DNA from: Bacteroidales bacterium GP4
GTDB lineage: Bacteria > Bacteroidota > Bacteroidia > Bacteroidales > Muribaculaceae
DNA length: 8,526 bases
Reading direction: 5' to 3'
Assembly: GCA_001701065.1 (NCBI GenBank)
Contig: DAAL01000271.1
Location: 2,180-10,705, forward strand
Below are positions 1 to 6,121 of the stretch, piece by piece. Position 1 is the first letter of the stretch. The number at the start of each line of letters is the position of its first letter. The position numbers were made by a program, and so were the translations under genes. Under the pieces are notes generated by a model. It saw nothing but the letters and a program-made list of their open reading frames with translations, was not told where the DNA came from and searched no databases.

Positions 1-810
1 GTTCCTTTCTTCGGCGGAATACCGGTGACGGGAGCTATCGCGCGCACCATGACCAATATATCCAACGGCGGAAGAACTCCTGTAGCCGGAATAATACATG
101 CCGTGGTGCTTCTGCTTATATTCCTCTTCCTCATGCCGCTTATCAACCTTGTGCCGATGAGCTGTCTTGCGGCAGTGCTTATCATGGTGGCTTACAACAT
201 GAGCGGATGGCGCACAGTGGTGGGAATATGCAAGTCGCCCAAGAGCGATGTTTCGGTGCTTGCCGTCACTTTCCTCCTCACTGTGATATTCGACCTTACC
301 ATAGCCATAGAGATAGGTCTTCTCCTCGCTGTAATCCTATTCCTGCGCCGCGTGATGGAGAATACTCAGATAAGGGTATACTCCGAACAGCTTGACGTAG
401 CCGAAGGCACTGAAGCCACTCAGCATGAGGTGCTCGATGTGGCTCAGGGTGTAGCGGTGTACGAGATTGACGGTCCGTTCTTCTTCGGTGTCGCCACACG
501 TTTTGACGAAATGATGCGCGCTACGCTTGGAACCAAGCCGGTGGTGCGTATAATACGTATGCGTAAAGTTCCCTTTATCGATGCCACCGGCGTGCATAAC
601 CTTGAGATCCTTATCAAGTCGTCGCAAAGCCGAGGCATCCACATAGTGCTTTCGGGAGTAAATCCTCAGGTGCGTCAGGTTCTTATCAAGTCAGGTATAG
701 ACAAACTGGTGGGCGAGGACCACATATGCGACCATATTACTAAAGCAGTGGTGCTTGCCAACAAGATAGCCGGTGAGCAACGCATGAAATCGCACCACAT
801 AGGTGGTTAA
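1..810 (+). CDS. SulP-family anion transporter with C-terminal STAS domain (5' partial)
   Basis: This is the C-terminal 269 residues of an inner-membrane SulP permease, a family that moves sulfate, bicarbonate or other anions. The frame is open to the first base of the window, so the real start lies outside; the ATG at base 49 and other internal starts are not credible, because conserved transporter sequence already precedes them (PFFGGIPVTGAIARTMTNIS). Hydrophobic segments follow at about bases 85-210 and 250-345, matching the last membrane helices of SulP proteins. A cytoplasmic STAS domain occupies about bases 427-774, with the family motif FIDATG (bases 574-591) at the loop that resembles the anti-sigma antagonist phosphorylation site. 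It ends in TAA. The gene lies on the opposite strand from the envelope cluster and is separated from the following lipoprotein gene by its own promoter. The family is secure; the substrate cannot be told from this fragment. Confidence 0.93.
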   Translation, partial: VPFFGGIPVTGAIARTMTNISNGGRTPVAGIIHAVVLLLIFLFLMPLINLVPMSCLAAVLIMVAYNMSGWRTVVGICKSPKSDVSVLAVTFLLTVIFDLTIAIEIGLLLAVILFLRRVMENTQIRVYSEQLDVAEGTEATQHEVLDVAQGVAVYEIDGPFFFGVATRFDEMMRATLGTKPVVRIIRMRKVPFIDATGVHNLEILIKSSQSRGIHIVLSGVNPQVRQVLIKSGIDKLVGEDHICDHITKAVVLANKIAGEQRMKSHHIGG

Positions 811-821
811 ATGTTAAAAAC

Positions 822-876
822 GGGGTAATAGCGATACAAATTTTGGCTTTTTTTTGCTTTTTTGACGTATTACCCC
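822..876. repeat. Long-loop inverted repeat after the SulP gene
   Basis: GGGGTAATA at 822-830 is exactly complementary to TATTACCCC at 868-876, with a 37-base T-rich loop between them. It starts 11 bases after the transporter stop codon. No T-run follows on the plus strand, so it is not a textbook intrinsic terminator, although T-tracts lie inside the loop. It could be the 3' end structure of the transporter mRNA or a binding site upstream of the lipoprotein promoter. The match is visible in the sequence; the role is open. Confidence 0.45.
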
Positions 877-896
877 AAAATAATTCAAAAAAATTG

Positions 897-926
897 TTTG
901 CGAATTATTTTTTTGTATTAACTTTG
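897..926 (+). promoter_or_regulatory. Bacteroidales-type promoter for the small lipoprotein gene
   Basis: A perfect -7 element TAACTTTG (919-926, consensus TAnnTTTG) is preceded by TTTG at 897-900 with an 18-base spacer, close to the spacing of the -33 box in Bacteroides promoters. An alternative TTG lies at 894-896. Transcription should start near 933, giving an A/T-rich leader of roughly 43 bases with no Shine-Dalgarno, which is normal for this phylum. The flanking DNA is very A/T-rich, as in strong promoters. Confidence 0.75.
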
Positions 927-975
927 CAACGTTTTTGAAGCTAAAAAAATTGTTTTATTATTAATTCACAAAAAA

Positions 976-1185
976 ATGAAAAAGTTAGTTTTATTACTTG
1001 CTGTTGTATTCAGCGTATCAATGTTCTCTTGCGGTTCTTCTGACAAGGCTGCTGCTACTGACGCTGATTCTGCTGTTGTAGTGGAAGAAGTTACTGAAGT
1101 TGTAGAAACAGTAGTTCCTGACTCTGTTGCTGCTGCTGCCGATTCAGTTGTTGCTGCTGCTGACTCAGTTGTTAATGCTCAGTAA
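976..1185 (+). CDS. Very small Val/Ala-rich lipoprotein with heptad-like repeats
   Basis: This 69-residue protein starts MKKLVLLLAV and has a lipoprotein signal peptide with the probable lipidated Cys19 (SMFSC followed by GSSDK). The mature part is only about 51 residues, acidic, and built almost entirely from V, A, D, S, E and T. Its second half repeats with a seven-residue period (three units based on ADSVVAA). There is no lysine near the C-terminus. Codons are strongly T-ending (GCT, GTT), unlike the G/C-ending genes around it, and the gene has its own promoter and strong terminator, so high expression is likely. The A-rich bases before the ATG fit Bacteroidota translation starts. I recognise no named family. 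A short coiled-coil or spacer in the envelope is possible by inference; surface display is uncertain because no clear acidic export signal follows the cysteine. Confidence 0.85.
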   Translation: MKKLVLLLAVVFSVSMFSCGSSDKAAATDADSAVVVEEVTEVVETVVPDSVAAAADSVVAAADSVVNAQ

Positions 1186-1212
1186 TCATTGATTTTTATT
1201 ACAGCATGAAAT

Positions 1213-1243
1213 AAGCTGACCACGAAGTGATCAGCTTTTTTTT
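1213..1243 (+). terminator. Intrinsic terminator of the lipoprotein gene
   Basis: The arms AGCTGACCAC (1214-1223) and GTGATCAGCT (1227-1236) pair with a single mismatch around a GAA loop and are followed by eight T (1236-1243, the first also the last arm base). It lies 28 bases after the lipoprotein stop. On the opposite strand the stem is followed only by TTATTTC, so it may also weakly end convergent murI transcripts. Confidence 0.9.
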
Positions 1244-1283
1244 GTGCCCTTTTGTGTCGTGTGCGACAGTTGAGGGGATGATG

Positions 1284-2120
1284 TCAGAGCTTGATTGAGA
1301 CTGCCTGGATGGGGGTGTCGAGGAACGATGAGGCGAGGTCCACAAACTTGTCGGCGTTCTCGGTCGTGAGGTAGGTGCATGAACCGCCTTTGCTGCACAC
1401 GTTCTCCATCTCGGGATGCCGGCGCAGATAATCGGCAAGGCTTTGCGCCACTATCTCGCCTTGAGGCACTATCGTTACATGGTCAGGGGTGTATTTCCTG
1501 ATTTTCTCCATCAGAATGGGGTAGTGGGTGCATCCAAGTATAAGGGTGTCGATGCTGCTGTCCTTAGCCATGAGGTTTCCCAATTCTTTTTCCACGAAAT
1601 AGTCGGCACCGGGCGAGGTGCTTTCTTTATATTCGACCAATGGCACCCACATGGGGCAAGCCTGGGACGACAGCCTGAACTGCGGATAGAGCTTGTGTAT
1701 CTCCATGTCGTAGCTTTCGCTTTTCACAGTTCCGGGTGTTCCCACCAGCCCTATACTTCCTGTCTTAGTCACTGAGCCTATGCGCTCCACTGTGGGGCGT
1801 ATGACACCTAATACGCGGCGTGTGGGGTCAAGACGTGGCAAGTCGTTCTGCTGGATGGACCTGAGCGCTTTGGCTGATGCTGTGTTGCAGGCGAGAATCA
1901 CCAGATGGCATCCACGGGCGAACAGTTCCTTTACCGCCTCAAGCGTGAAACGGTACACGAGGTCGAATGATCTCGGACCATAGGGCGCTCTTGCGTTGTC
2001 GCCAAGGTATATGTAGTCGTAGGCGGGGAGAGCCTTGCGTATTTCTTTCAGGACAGTGAGTCCGCCGTATCCTGAATCGAATACACCTATTGGCCCCGGA
2101 AGTGAAGAATAGTCGCTCAT
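1284..2120 (-). CDS. murI: Glutamate racemase
   Basis: This cytoplasmic enzyme interconverts L- and D-glutamate and so supplies D-Glu for the peptidoglycan stem peptide. The 278 residues are full length for MurI. Both catalytic cysteines are present: Cys78 in ACNTASA and Cys197 in LGCTHYP. The N-terminal motif GVFDSGYGGLTV (residues 12-23) with Asp15-Ser16, and YLGDNARAPYG (38-48), form the rest of the substrate pocket. The start is well fixed: an in-frame TAA lies only two codons upstream of the ATG. It is the last gene of the envelope cluster, but an intrinsic terminator stands 44 bases upstream and no good promoter motif is visible in between, so its expression may depend on read-through. 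Function is very secure. Confidence 0.97.
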   Translation of the reverse strand: MSDYSSLPGPIGVFDSGYGGLTVLKEIRKALPAYDYIYLGDNARAPYGPRSFDLVYRFTLEAVKELFARGCHLVILACNTASAKALRSIQQNDLPRLDPTRRVLGVIRPTVERIGSVTKTGSIGLVGTPGTVKSESYDMEIHKLYPQFRLSSQACPMWVPLVEYKESTSPGADYFVEKELGNLMAKDSSIDTLILGCTHYPILMEKIRKYTPDHVTIVPQGEIVAQSLADYLRRHPEMENVCSKGGSCTYLTTENADKFVDLASSFLDTPIQAVSIKL

Positions 2121-2164
2121 AGCTTAAGAGGGTGTTTTGTAATGGAGGTTAAACAGTTCCTATG

Positions 2165-2198
2165 AAAAAAGGTGTTGCGCAACGAGCAACACCTTTTT
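2165..2198 (-). terminator. Intrinsic terminator after the second skp-like gene
   Basis: GGTGTTGC (2171-2178) and GCAACACC (2186-2193) form a perfect 8-bp stem with a 7-base loop, extended by A-T pairs on both sides. Read on the minus strand it ends in six T (plus-strand A run 2165-2170); read on the plus strand in five T, so it is bidirectional in form. It lies just downstream of the chaperone gene and upstream of murI, separating or attenuating the two. Confidence 0.9.
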
Positions 2199-2223
2199 AT
2201 GGATTTAATGAAAATAAACTTAA

Positions 2224-2718
2224 TTAAAGACCCAACTTGGTGCGTACAGTCGCAGTCAAATCCACAACGTCAGTGCCTACATAAAGGGGCAGATAGTTTT
2301 CAAAGATGAAAGTCATGCTTTGTTCTTTGCCTACAGCGTCGATAGCCTGACGAACCTTTTCCTGAATAGGAGCCATCAAAGTCTGCTGCTGACGCTGGAG
2401 ATCCTGATTGGCTGTTTCCTGGAATTGAACCATCTTCTGGTCGAGTTCCTGAACTTCCTGCAAGCGACGTTCCTTGATTGATTCGGGGGTGTCGGCAGCC
2501 AAAGCCTGGAATTCAGCGTATTTCTTACCCATTTCATCCTGGAGCTTCTTGAATTCTTCTTCGTATTTCTTTGATGAAGCAGCTACCTGTTCCTGAGCGG
2601 CTTTAACATCGGGAAGGTCCTGGATAATTGATTGGGTGTTTACAACGCCAAATTTAGGAGCTTGTGCTACAGCGAGCATGGGGATTGCTATAAGAATAGC
2701 GAGCAAAATTTTTTTCAT
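2224..2718 (-). CDS. ompH: OmpH/Skp-family periplasmic chaperone (second copy)
   Basis: This 164-residue protein has a signal peptide (MKKILLAILI through AVA, cut near residue 18) and a mature part of about 145 residues, the usual size for Skp/OmpH. The core is a long charged, glutamine-rich helical region (about 35-115) that would form the tentacle helices, flanked by the short beta segments FGVVNTQSII and MTFIFENYLPLY. The C-terminal pattern (APIQEKV, then V-DLTATV) is typical of the family. Skp trimers hold unfolded outer-membrane proteins in the periplasm and hand them to BamA, encoded two genes upstream. It is a paralogue of the neighbouring gene at 2839-3354, with clearly diverged sequence. 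It has its own promoter-like element and a terminator, so it can be expressed apart from bamA. Confidence 0.93.
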   Translation of the reverse strand: MKKILLAILIAIPMLAVAQAPKFGVVNTQSIIQDLPDVKAAQEQVAASSKKYEEEFKKLQDEMGKKYAEFQALAADTPESIKERRLQEVQELDQKMVQFQETANQDLQRQQQTLMAPIQEKVRQAIDAVGKEQSMTFIFENYLPLYVGTDVVDLTATVRTKLGL

Positions 2719-2768
2719 AATAAGTATGTAACGTTAAATTTTTTCAGTTAAGTTAATTTTTATCTGTG

Positions 2769-2804
2769 CAAAGATAAGAAACTATCTTCACATATACTAA
2801 TCAA
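2769..2804 (-). promoter_or_regulatory. Probable promoter for the second skp-like gene
   Basis: On the minus strand the sequence reads TATCTTTG (plus 2776 to 2769), a perfect match to the Bacteroidales -7 consensus TAnnTTTG. The expected start near 2762 gives a leader of about 43 bases, the same as for the lipoprotein gene. The -33 box is poor: the nearest TTG (plus 2804-2802) is 25 bases away, longer than usual. AAGATA (2771-2776) and TATCTT (2783-2788) form a 6-bp inverted repeat overlapping the -7 element. Confidence 0.6.
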
Positions 2805-2838
2805 TGTATTCAAAAAATGCTTAATTCCGGCAAAAGTG

Positions 2839-3354
2839 TTAATTGGCGTAGCCCATTTTGGCGAGAACTTCGTTGCTCACGTCGATACGGGGAGATGCGT
2901 AGATGATATTTGCCGATGAAGCACGGTCGAATATGCATTGATAGCCTCTTTCCTCGCTCACTTTCTTGACAGCGTTGTAGATTTCGTCCTGTATAGGCTG
3001 CATAAGGCTCTGACGCTTCTTGAAAAGCTCACCTTCCGGACCGAAGTACTGATAGCGGAGCTCAGTGGCTTCTTTCTCTTTAGCCACGATGTCAGCTTCC
3101 CTCTTGGCTTTCTGCTCGTCGGTCAGAAACACCATATCAGCCTGGAAGTTTTTGTACATGGTCTGAGCTTCGTCAGCCTTTGCTTCCACTTCTTTCTGCC
3201 AGCGTTGCGATATCTGGTTAAGCTGTTCGTTTGCCATCTCGTAAGCCGGTATGTTTTTAAGGATATATTCCATGTCAATCAAAGCAAACTTCTGAGCCGA
3301 TGCTCCGAAGGCACAACCGGTCAAAATAAGAAGGGTGAATAAAAGTTTCTTCAT
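2839..3354 (-). CDS. ompH: OmpH/Skp-family periplasmic chaperone (first copy)
   Basis: This 171-residue Skp/OmpH homologue lies directly downstream of bamA, the conserved placement for this chaperone. The signal peptide is most simply cut after ASA at residue 20 (mature QKFALIDMEYIL), but a lipobox-like LTGC at residues 11-14 is also present. The mature part has the family layout: a beta segment, a long Lys/Glu/Gln-rich helical hairpin (about 35-115), the sequence MQPIQDEIYNAV, and a closing beta segment YQCIFDRAS followed by IDVSNEVL. It would bind unfolded outer-membrane proteins and pass them to BamA. No -7 motif is visible upstream of it, so it is probably transcribed with bamA, with a 15-bp palindrome in the 112-base gap. 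Confidence 0.93.
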   Translation of the reverse strand: MKKLLFTLLILTGCAFGASAQKFALIDMEYILKNIPAYEMANEQLNQISQRWQKEVEAKADEAQTMYKNFQADMVFLTDEQKAKREADIVAKEKEATELRYQYFGPEGELFKKRQSLMQPIQDEIYNAVKKVSEERGYQCIFDRASSANIIYASPRIDVSNEVLAKMGYAN

Positions 3355-3412
3355 TTTTATAAAGCTTTTAGATTATTAACTATCTATTATGACACATTAG
3401 ACTCATTTAAGT

Positions 3413-3451
3413 TTAGAGAGTGTTTAATAATAATTGTTAAACACTCTCTAA
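3413..3451. repeat. Perfect 15-bp palindrome between bamA and skp
   Basis: TTAGAGAGTGTTTAA (3413-3427) is exactly complementary to TTAAACACTCTCTAA (3437-3451), with a 9-base loop. It begins 16 bases after the bamA stop codon. No T-run follows on the minus strand, so it is not a standard intrinsic terminator; an mRNA-stabilising or processing hairpin, an inefficient terminator or a small palindromic repeat are the options. Near-identical 10-mers, GACTCATTTA (3400-3409) and GATTCATTTA (3460-3469), flank it. Confidence 0.8.
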
Positions 3452-3466
3452 GACTATAAGATTCAT

Positions 3467-6091
3467 TTAGAATTCCTGACCGAGGATGAAGTGGAACTGG
3501 CTGCCGCCTTTCCTTCCGAACACCTTGTCGAAACCGTAAGCCCAGTCGATACCCATCATTCCCACCATGGGGAGGAAGATGCGGACACCGGCACCTGCGC
3601 TTCGCTTTAAGTTGAACGGCGCAAACGACTTGACATCGGTCCAAGCGTTACCGGCTTCAAGGAAGGTAAGACCGTAGATGGTGGTGGAGTTGGAGAGCAT
3701 GAAGGGGAAGTGCAATTCCATGCCCACACGAGCGTAAGCGTAGCCTTCCTGGGTCCACGGGGTGAACTGTCCGTTCTCATAACCACGCAAAGCGATGGTC
3801 TCAGTGGCATAAGTGTAAGAACCTGACATACCGTCACCACCCACATAGAATGTCTCGAACGGTGATTTCAGATACTTGTTGTAGCTTCCGAGCAATCCCA
3901 CATCGGCACGGGTCATCATCACAAGAGTATATTTGCCTTCAGGATTGGTGAGCGGAGTGTAAGTACGTGATTTCACACGTAGCTTCCAGTACTCAATCCA
4001 TCGGTAAAGTTCTTTCTTGGACTGGGTGGTGTTCTCTTCGCTCAGTTTTTTCCAGTCCTTGTGACCGCTGAACAGCGATGCCGGCGGAGTCATTTCGAGG
4101 TTTACGGAGAACATGGAGCCTCGGCGGGTGTACAACGGGTTGTCGATAGACTGGCGTGCCAGTGTCAATCCAAGTTTCAAGGCGTTGGATGTACCGTTGT
4201 TCATATAATAGAGGTAATCCCAGTTCTTAAGGTAGTACCACTGATAGCTTAGCTCAGCCTGGAATGTGAAGTAGTCATCAGGCCATTTTAGACGCTTACC
4301 GAGACCTACCGACACGCCCACCATCTGGAGCACCTTATTGGGGTCATAGGCGTTCTGGTACTGATACTGGTAGTAGTCGTTGTACTGACCCATTCCACCA
4401 AGACCATAGTAGCCGTAGCCGCCAGCCCATGAACTGTTGTAATAGGATGAGTTCACACCTGTCTGTCGTGCGTAGTAAGCCGATACTGACAGAGAGTTGG
4501 GTCGCTTGCCACCAAACCACGGGTCAAGGAACGAAACCGAGTAACTCTGATAATATTTGGCGTTGGTCTGCGCGCTGATGGTGAATGTCTGTCCCTCGCC
4601 CTGCGGTATAATTCCGCGGTAGGTTCCGGGACGGAAGAGGTTCTTGATGGAGAAGTTGGTGAACTTGAGGGCGAGTTTACCGATAAGACCTGTCTGTCCC
4701 CAACCGAAAGACACTTCCACCTGGTCGTTGGCTTTGGATTCGAGGTCAAACACGATGTCCACGGTGCCGTCCTCACGGTTAGGCTGCGGATTCAGTCCCA
4801 TGTTTTCAGGGTCGAAATGACCGGTCTGCGCGATTTCACGTGCTGAACGCACAAGGTCATCACGGTTGAACAACTGTCCGGGCTTCACGCGGAGCTCACG
4901 GCGTATCACCTTCTCGTAGAGTCGGTCGTTACCGTTGATGATTACGTTGTTGATTGTAGCCTGCGGACCTTCGATCATTCGCATTTCGAGTGAGATGGAG
5001 TCGCCTTCGATGTTCTTCTCGATGGGTACAAGCGTATAGAAGAGGTAACCGCGGTTCATGTAGAGATTGGACACAGCGTCCTCATCGTCTCTCACACGTT
5101 TTTCAAGAAGTTTTTGGTTGTACACGTCGCCCGGTTTGAGTTCCAGCAGTTCGTCGAGGATTTCAGTGGGGAACACAGTGTTGCCCACCCAGTCGATGTC
5201 CTTGATGTAGTATTTCTTGCCTTCTTCAAGGGTAATGTACACGTCGACGGTCTTTTCATCGTAAGGCACAACGCTGTCACTAAGAATCTTAGCATCACGG
5301 TAGCCTTTCTCGTTGTATTTCTCGATGATGAGGTTGAGGTCGTTCTCAAAGTCGCTTTCCACGAATTTCTTCTGGCGGAAAAGATTCACGAGCTTGCCTT
5401 TCTCATTGGTTTTCTTCATAGTACGCTGGATGGCGTTGTCGCTCATGACCTCATTGCCGTCAATGTAGATTTTGTGGACTTTTACTTTGTTGTGCTTGTC
5501 CACAATGATGTTGACTATGTTGTCGTTGGGGGCGGAAAGGTCCTCAATCTGCTCGATGCGGACAGTTGCATTGCCGAAACCTTTCTTGGAATAATAGTCC
5601 TTGATGATCATAGTGGCACGGTTCACGATGTTCTGGGTAATCTGGTTGCCCGGCATGAGTTGTAGACGCTCGTCGAGGTCCTTACGTTCACCGTTGCTTG
5701 TGCCTATGTAGTTAATCTTGGATATACGGGGCTGCGGTTTAAGCGCAAATTCAAGCCAAGCCTGGTCGCCGGCTATCTTCTCCACTTTTATCTGAATGGA
5801 CGAGAACAATCCCTGACGGGCAAATCGTTTCGCCGCTGTGGTAAGCTCCGGACCGGGTATTTCGATTCGGTCGCCTACGTTTATGCCTGAGTACCCTATG
5901 ACAATGTAGTCCTCGTAGTTAGGGACACCGGTCACCTTAATGCCCGCTATCTGGTAGGTGTTGGGCCGTCCGGTGTAGACGATGTTGGGATTGTATATCG
6001 TATCGACAGGCTCGGTCTGTGTGATGAGCTGCGCGTTGCCCGAGGCAACTACTGTGACAAGAAATAAGAATATGAGCTTAATTCGCTTCAT
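3467..6091 (-). CDS. bamA: BamA, outer-membrane protein assembly factor (Omp85 family)
   Basis: This 874-residue outer-membrane protein is the core of the BAM machine that folds and inserts beta-barrel proteins. A signal peptide (MKRIKLIFLFLVTVVASGNA) is followed by five POTRA domains, roughly 46-118, 121-200, 203-289, 293-373 and 376-452, each with the beta-helix-helix-beta-beta pattern and GN or GP turns (for example WVGNTVFP and INGNDRLYEKVIRREL). The barrel runs from about 457 to the end, with the family landmarks FLDPWFGGKRPNSL (521-534), GGDGMSG (751-757) and the loop-6 signature LRGYENG (768-774). The protein ends in FILGQEF, a C-terminal aromatic as expected for a beta-signal. A Tyr/Gly-rich stretch at 548-583 lies in a predicted extracellular loop. 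The start follows uppS by 30 bases with no Shine-Dalgarno, and skp genes follow. Function is secure. Confidence 0.97.
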   Translation of the reverse strand: MKRIKLIFLFLVTVVASGNAQLITQTEPVDTIYNPNIVYTGRPNTYQIAGIKVTGVPNYEDYIVIGYSGINVGDRIEIPGPELTTAAKRFARQGLFSSIQIKVEKIAGDQAWLEFALKPQPRISKINYIGTSNGERKDLDERLQLMPGNQITQNIVNRATMIIKDYYSKKGFGNATVRIEQIEDLSAPNDNIVNIIVDKHNKVKVHKIYIDGNEVMSDNAIQRTMKKTNEKGKLVNLFRQKKFVESDFENDLNLIIEKYNEKGYRDAKILSDSVVPYDEKTVDVYITLEEGKKYYIKDIDWVGNTVFPTEILDELLELKPGDVYNQKLLEKRVRDDEDAVSNLYMNRGYLFYTLVPIEKNIEGDSISLEMRMIEGPQATINNVIINGNDRLYEKVIRRELRVKPGQLFNRDDLVRSAREIAQTGHFDPENMGLNPQPNREDGTVDIVFDLESKANDQVEVSFGWGQTGLIGKLALKFTNFSIKNLFRPGTYRGIIPQGEGQTFTISAQTNAKYYQSYSVSFLDPWFGGKRPNSLSVSAYYARQTGVNSSYYNSSWAGGYGYYGLGGMGQYNDYYQYQYQNAYDPNKVLQMVGVSVGLGKRLKWPDDYFTFQAELSYQWYYLKNWDYLYYMNNGTSNALKLGLTLARQSIDNPLYTRRGSMFSVNLEMTPPASLFSGHKDWKKLSEENTTQSKKELYRWIEYWKLRVKSRTYTPLTNPEGKYTLVMMTRADVGLLGSYNKYLKSPFETFYVGGDGMSGSYTYATETIALRGYENGQFTPWTQEGYAYARVGMELHFPFMLSNSTTIYGLTFLEAGNAWTDVKSFAPFNLKRSAGAGVRIFLPMVGMMGIDWAYGFDKVFGRKGGSQFHFILGQEF

Positions 6092-6121
6092 CCTGTATAG
6101 TTATTGTATATTATAATCGGT

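Noticed and set aside
49..810. Treating an internal ATG or GTG as the true start of the SulP gene
   Set aside because: Conserved SulP sequence continues upstream to the window edge, so the gene is cut by the window and its start is not visible.
841..975. A small RNA gene or riboswitch in the A/T-rich gap before the lipoprotein gene
   Set aside because: Beyond the long-loop inverted repeat and the promoter I see no conserved riboswitch core or compact structure, and the leader after the predicted start is only about 43 bases.
1255..1268. TGTCG-TGTG-CGACA hairpin downstream of murI as the murI terminator
   Set aside because: The stem is only 5 bp and no T-run follows on the minus strand; the stronger hairpin at 1213-1243 is a better candidate for ending converging transcripts.
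1416..1775. Open frame of 119 codons on the plus strand, antisense to murI
   Set aside because: It is fully covered by the catalytic part of murI, has no start signals and no recognisable domain.
2938..3342. Open frame of 134 codons on the plus strand, antisense to the first skp gene
   Set aside because: The opposite strand encodes a clear full-length OmpH/Skp; the phenylalanine/leucine-rich antisense product has no family features.
5114..5665. Open frame of 183 codons on the plus strand, antisense to bamA
   Set aside because: It lies wholly within a POTRA-coding region of bamA, has no promoter or signal, and its hydrophobic valine-rich translation is the reverse image of the Asp/Asn/Lys-rich bamA codons.
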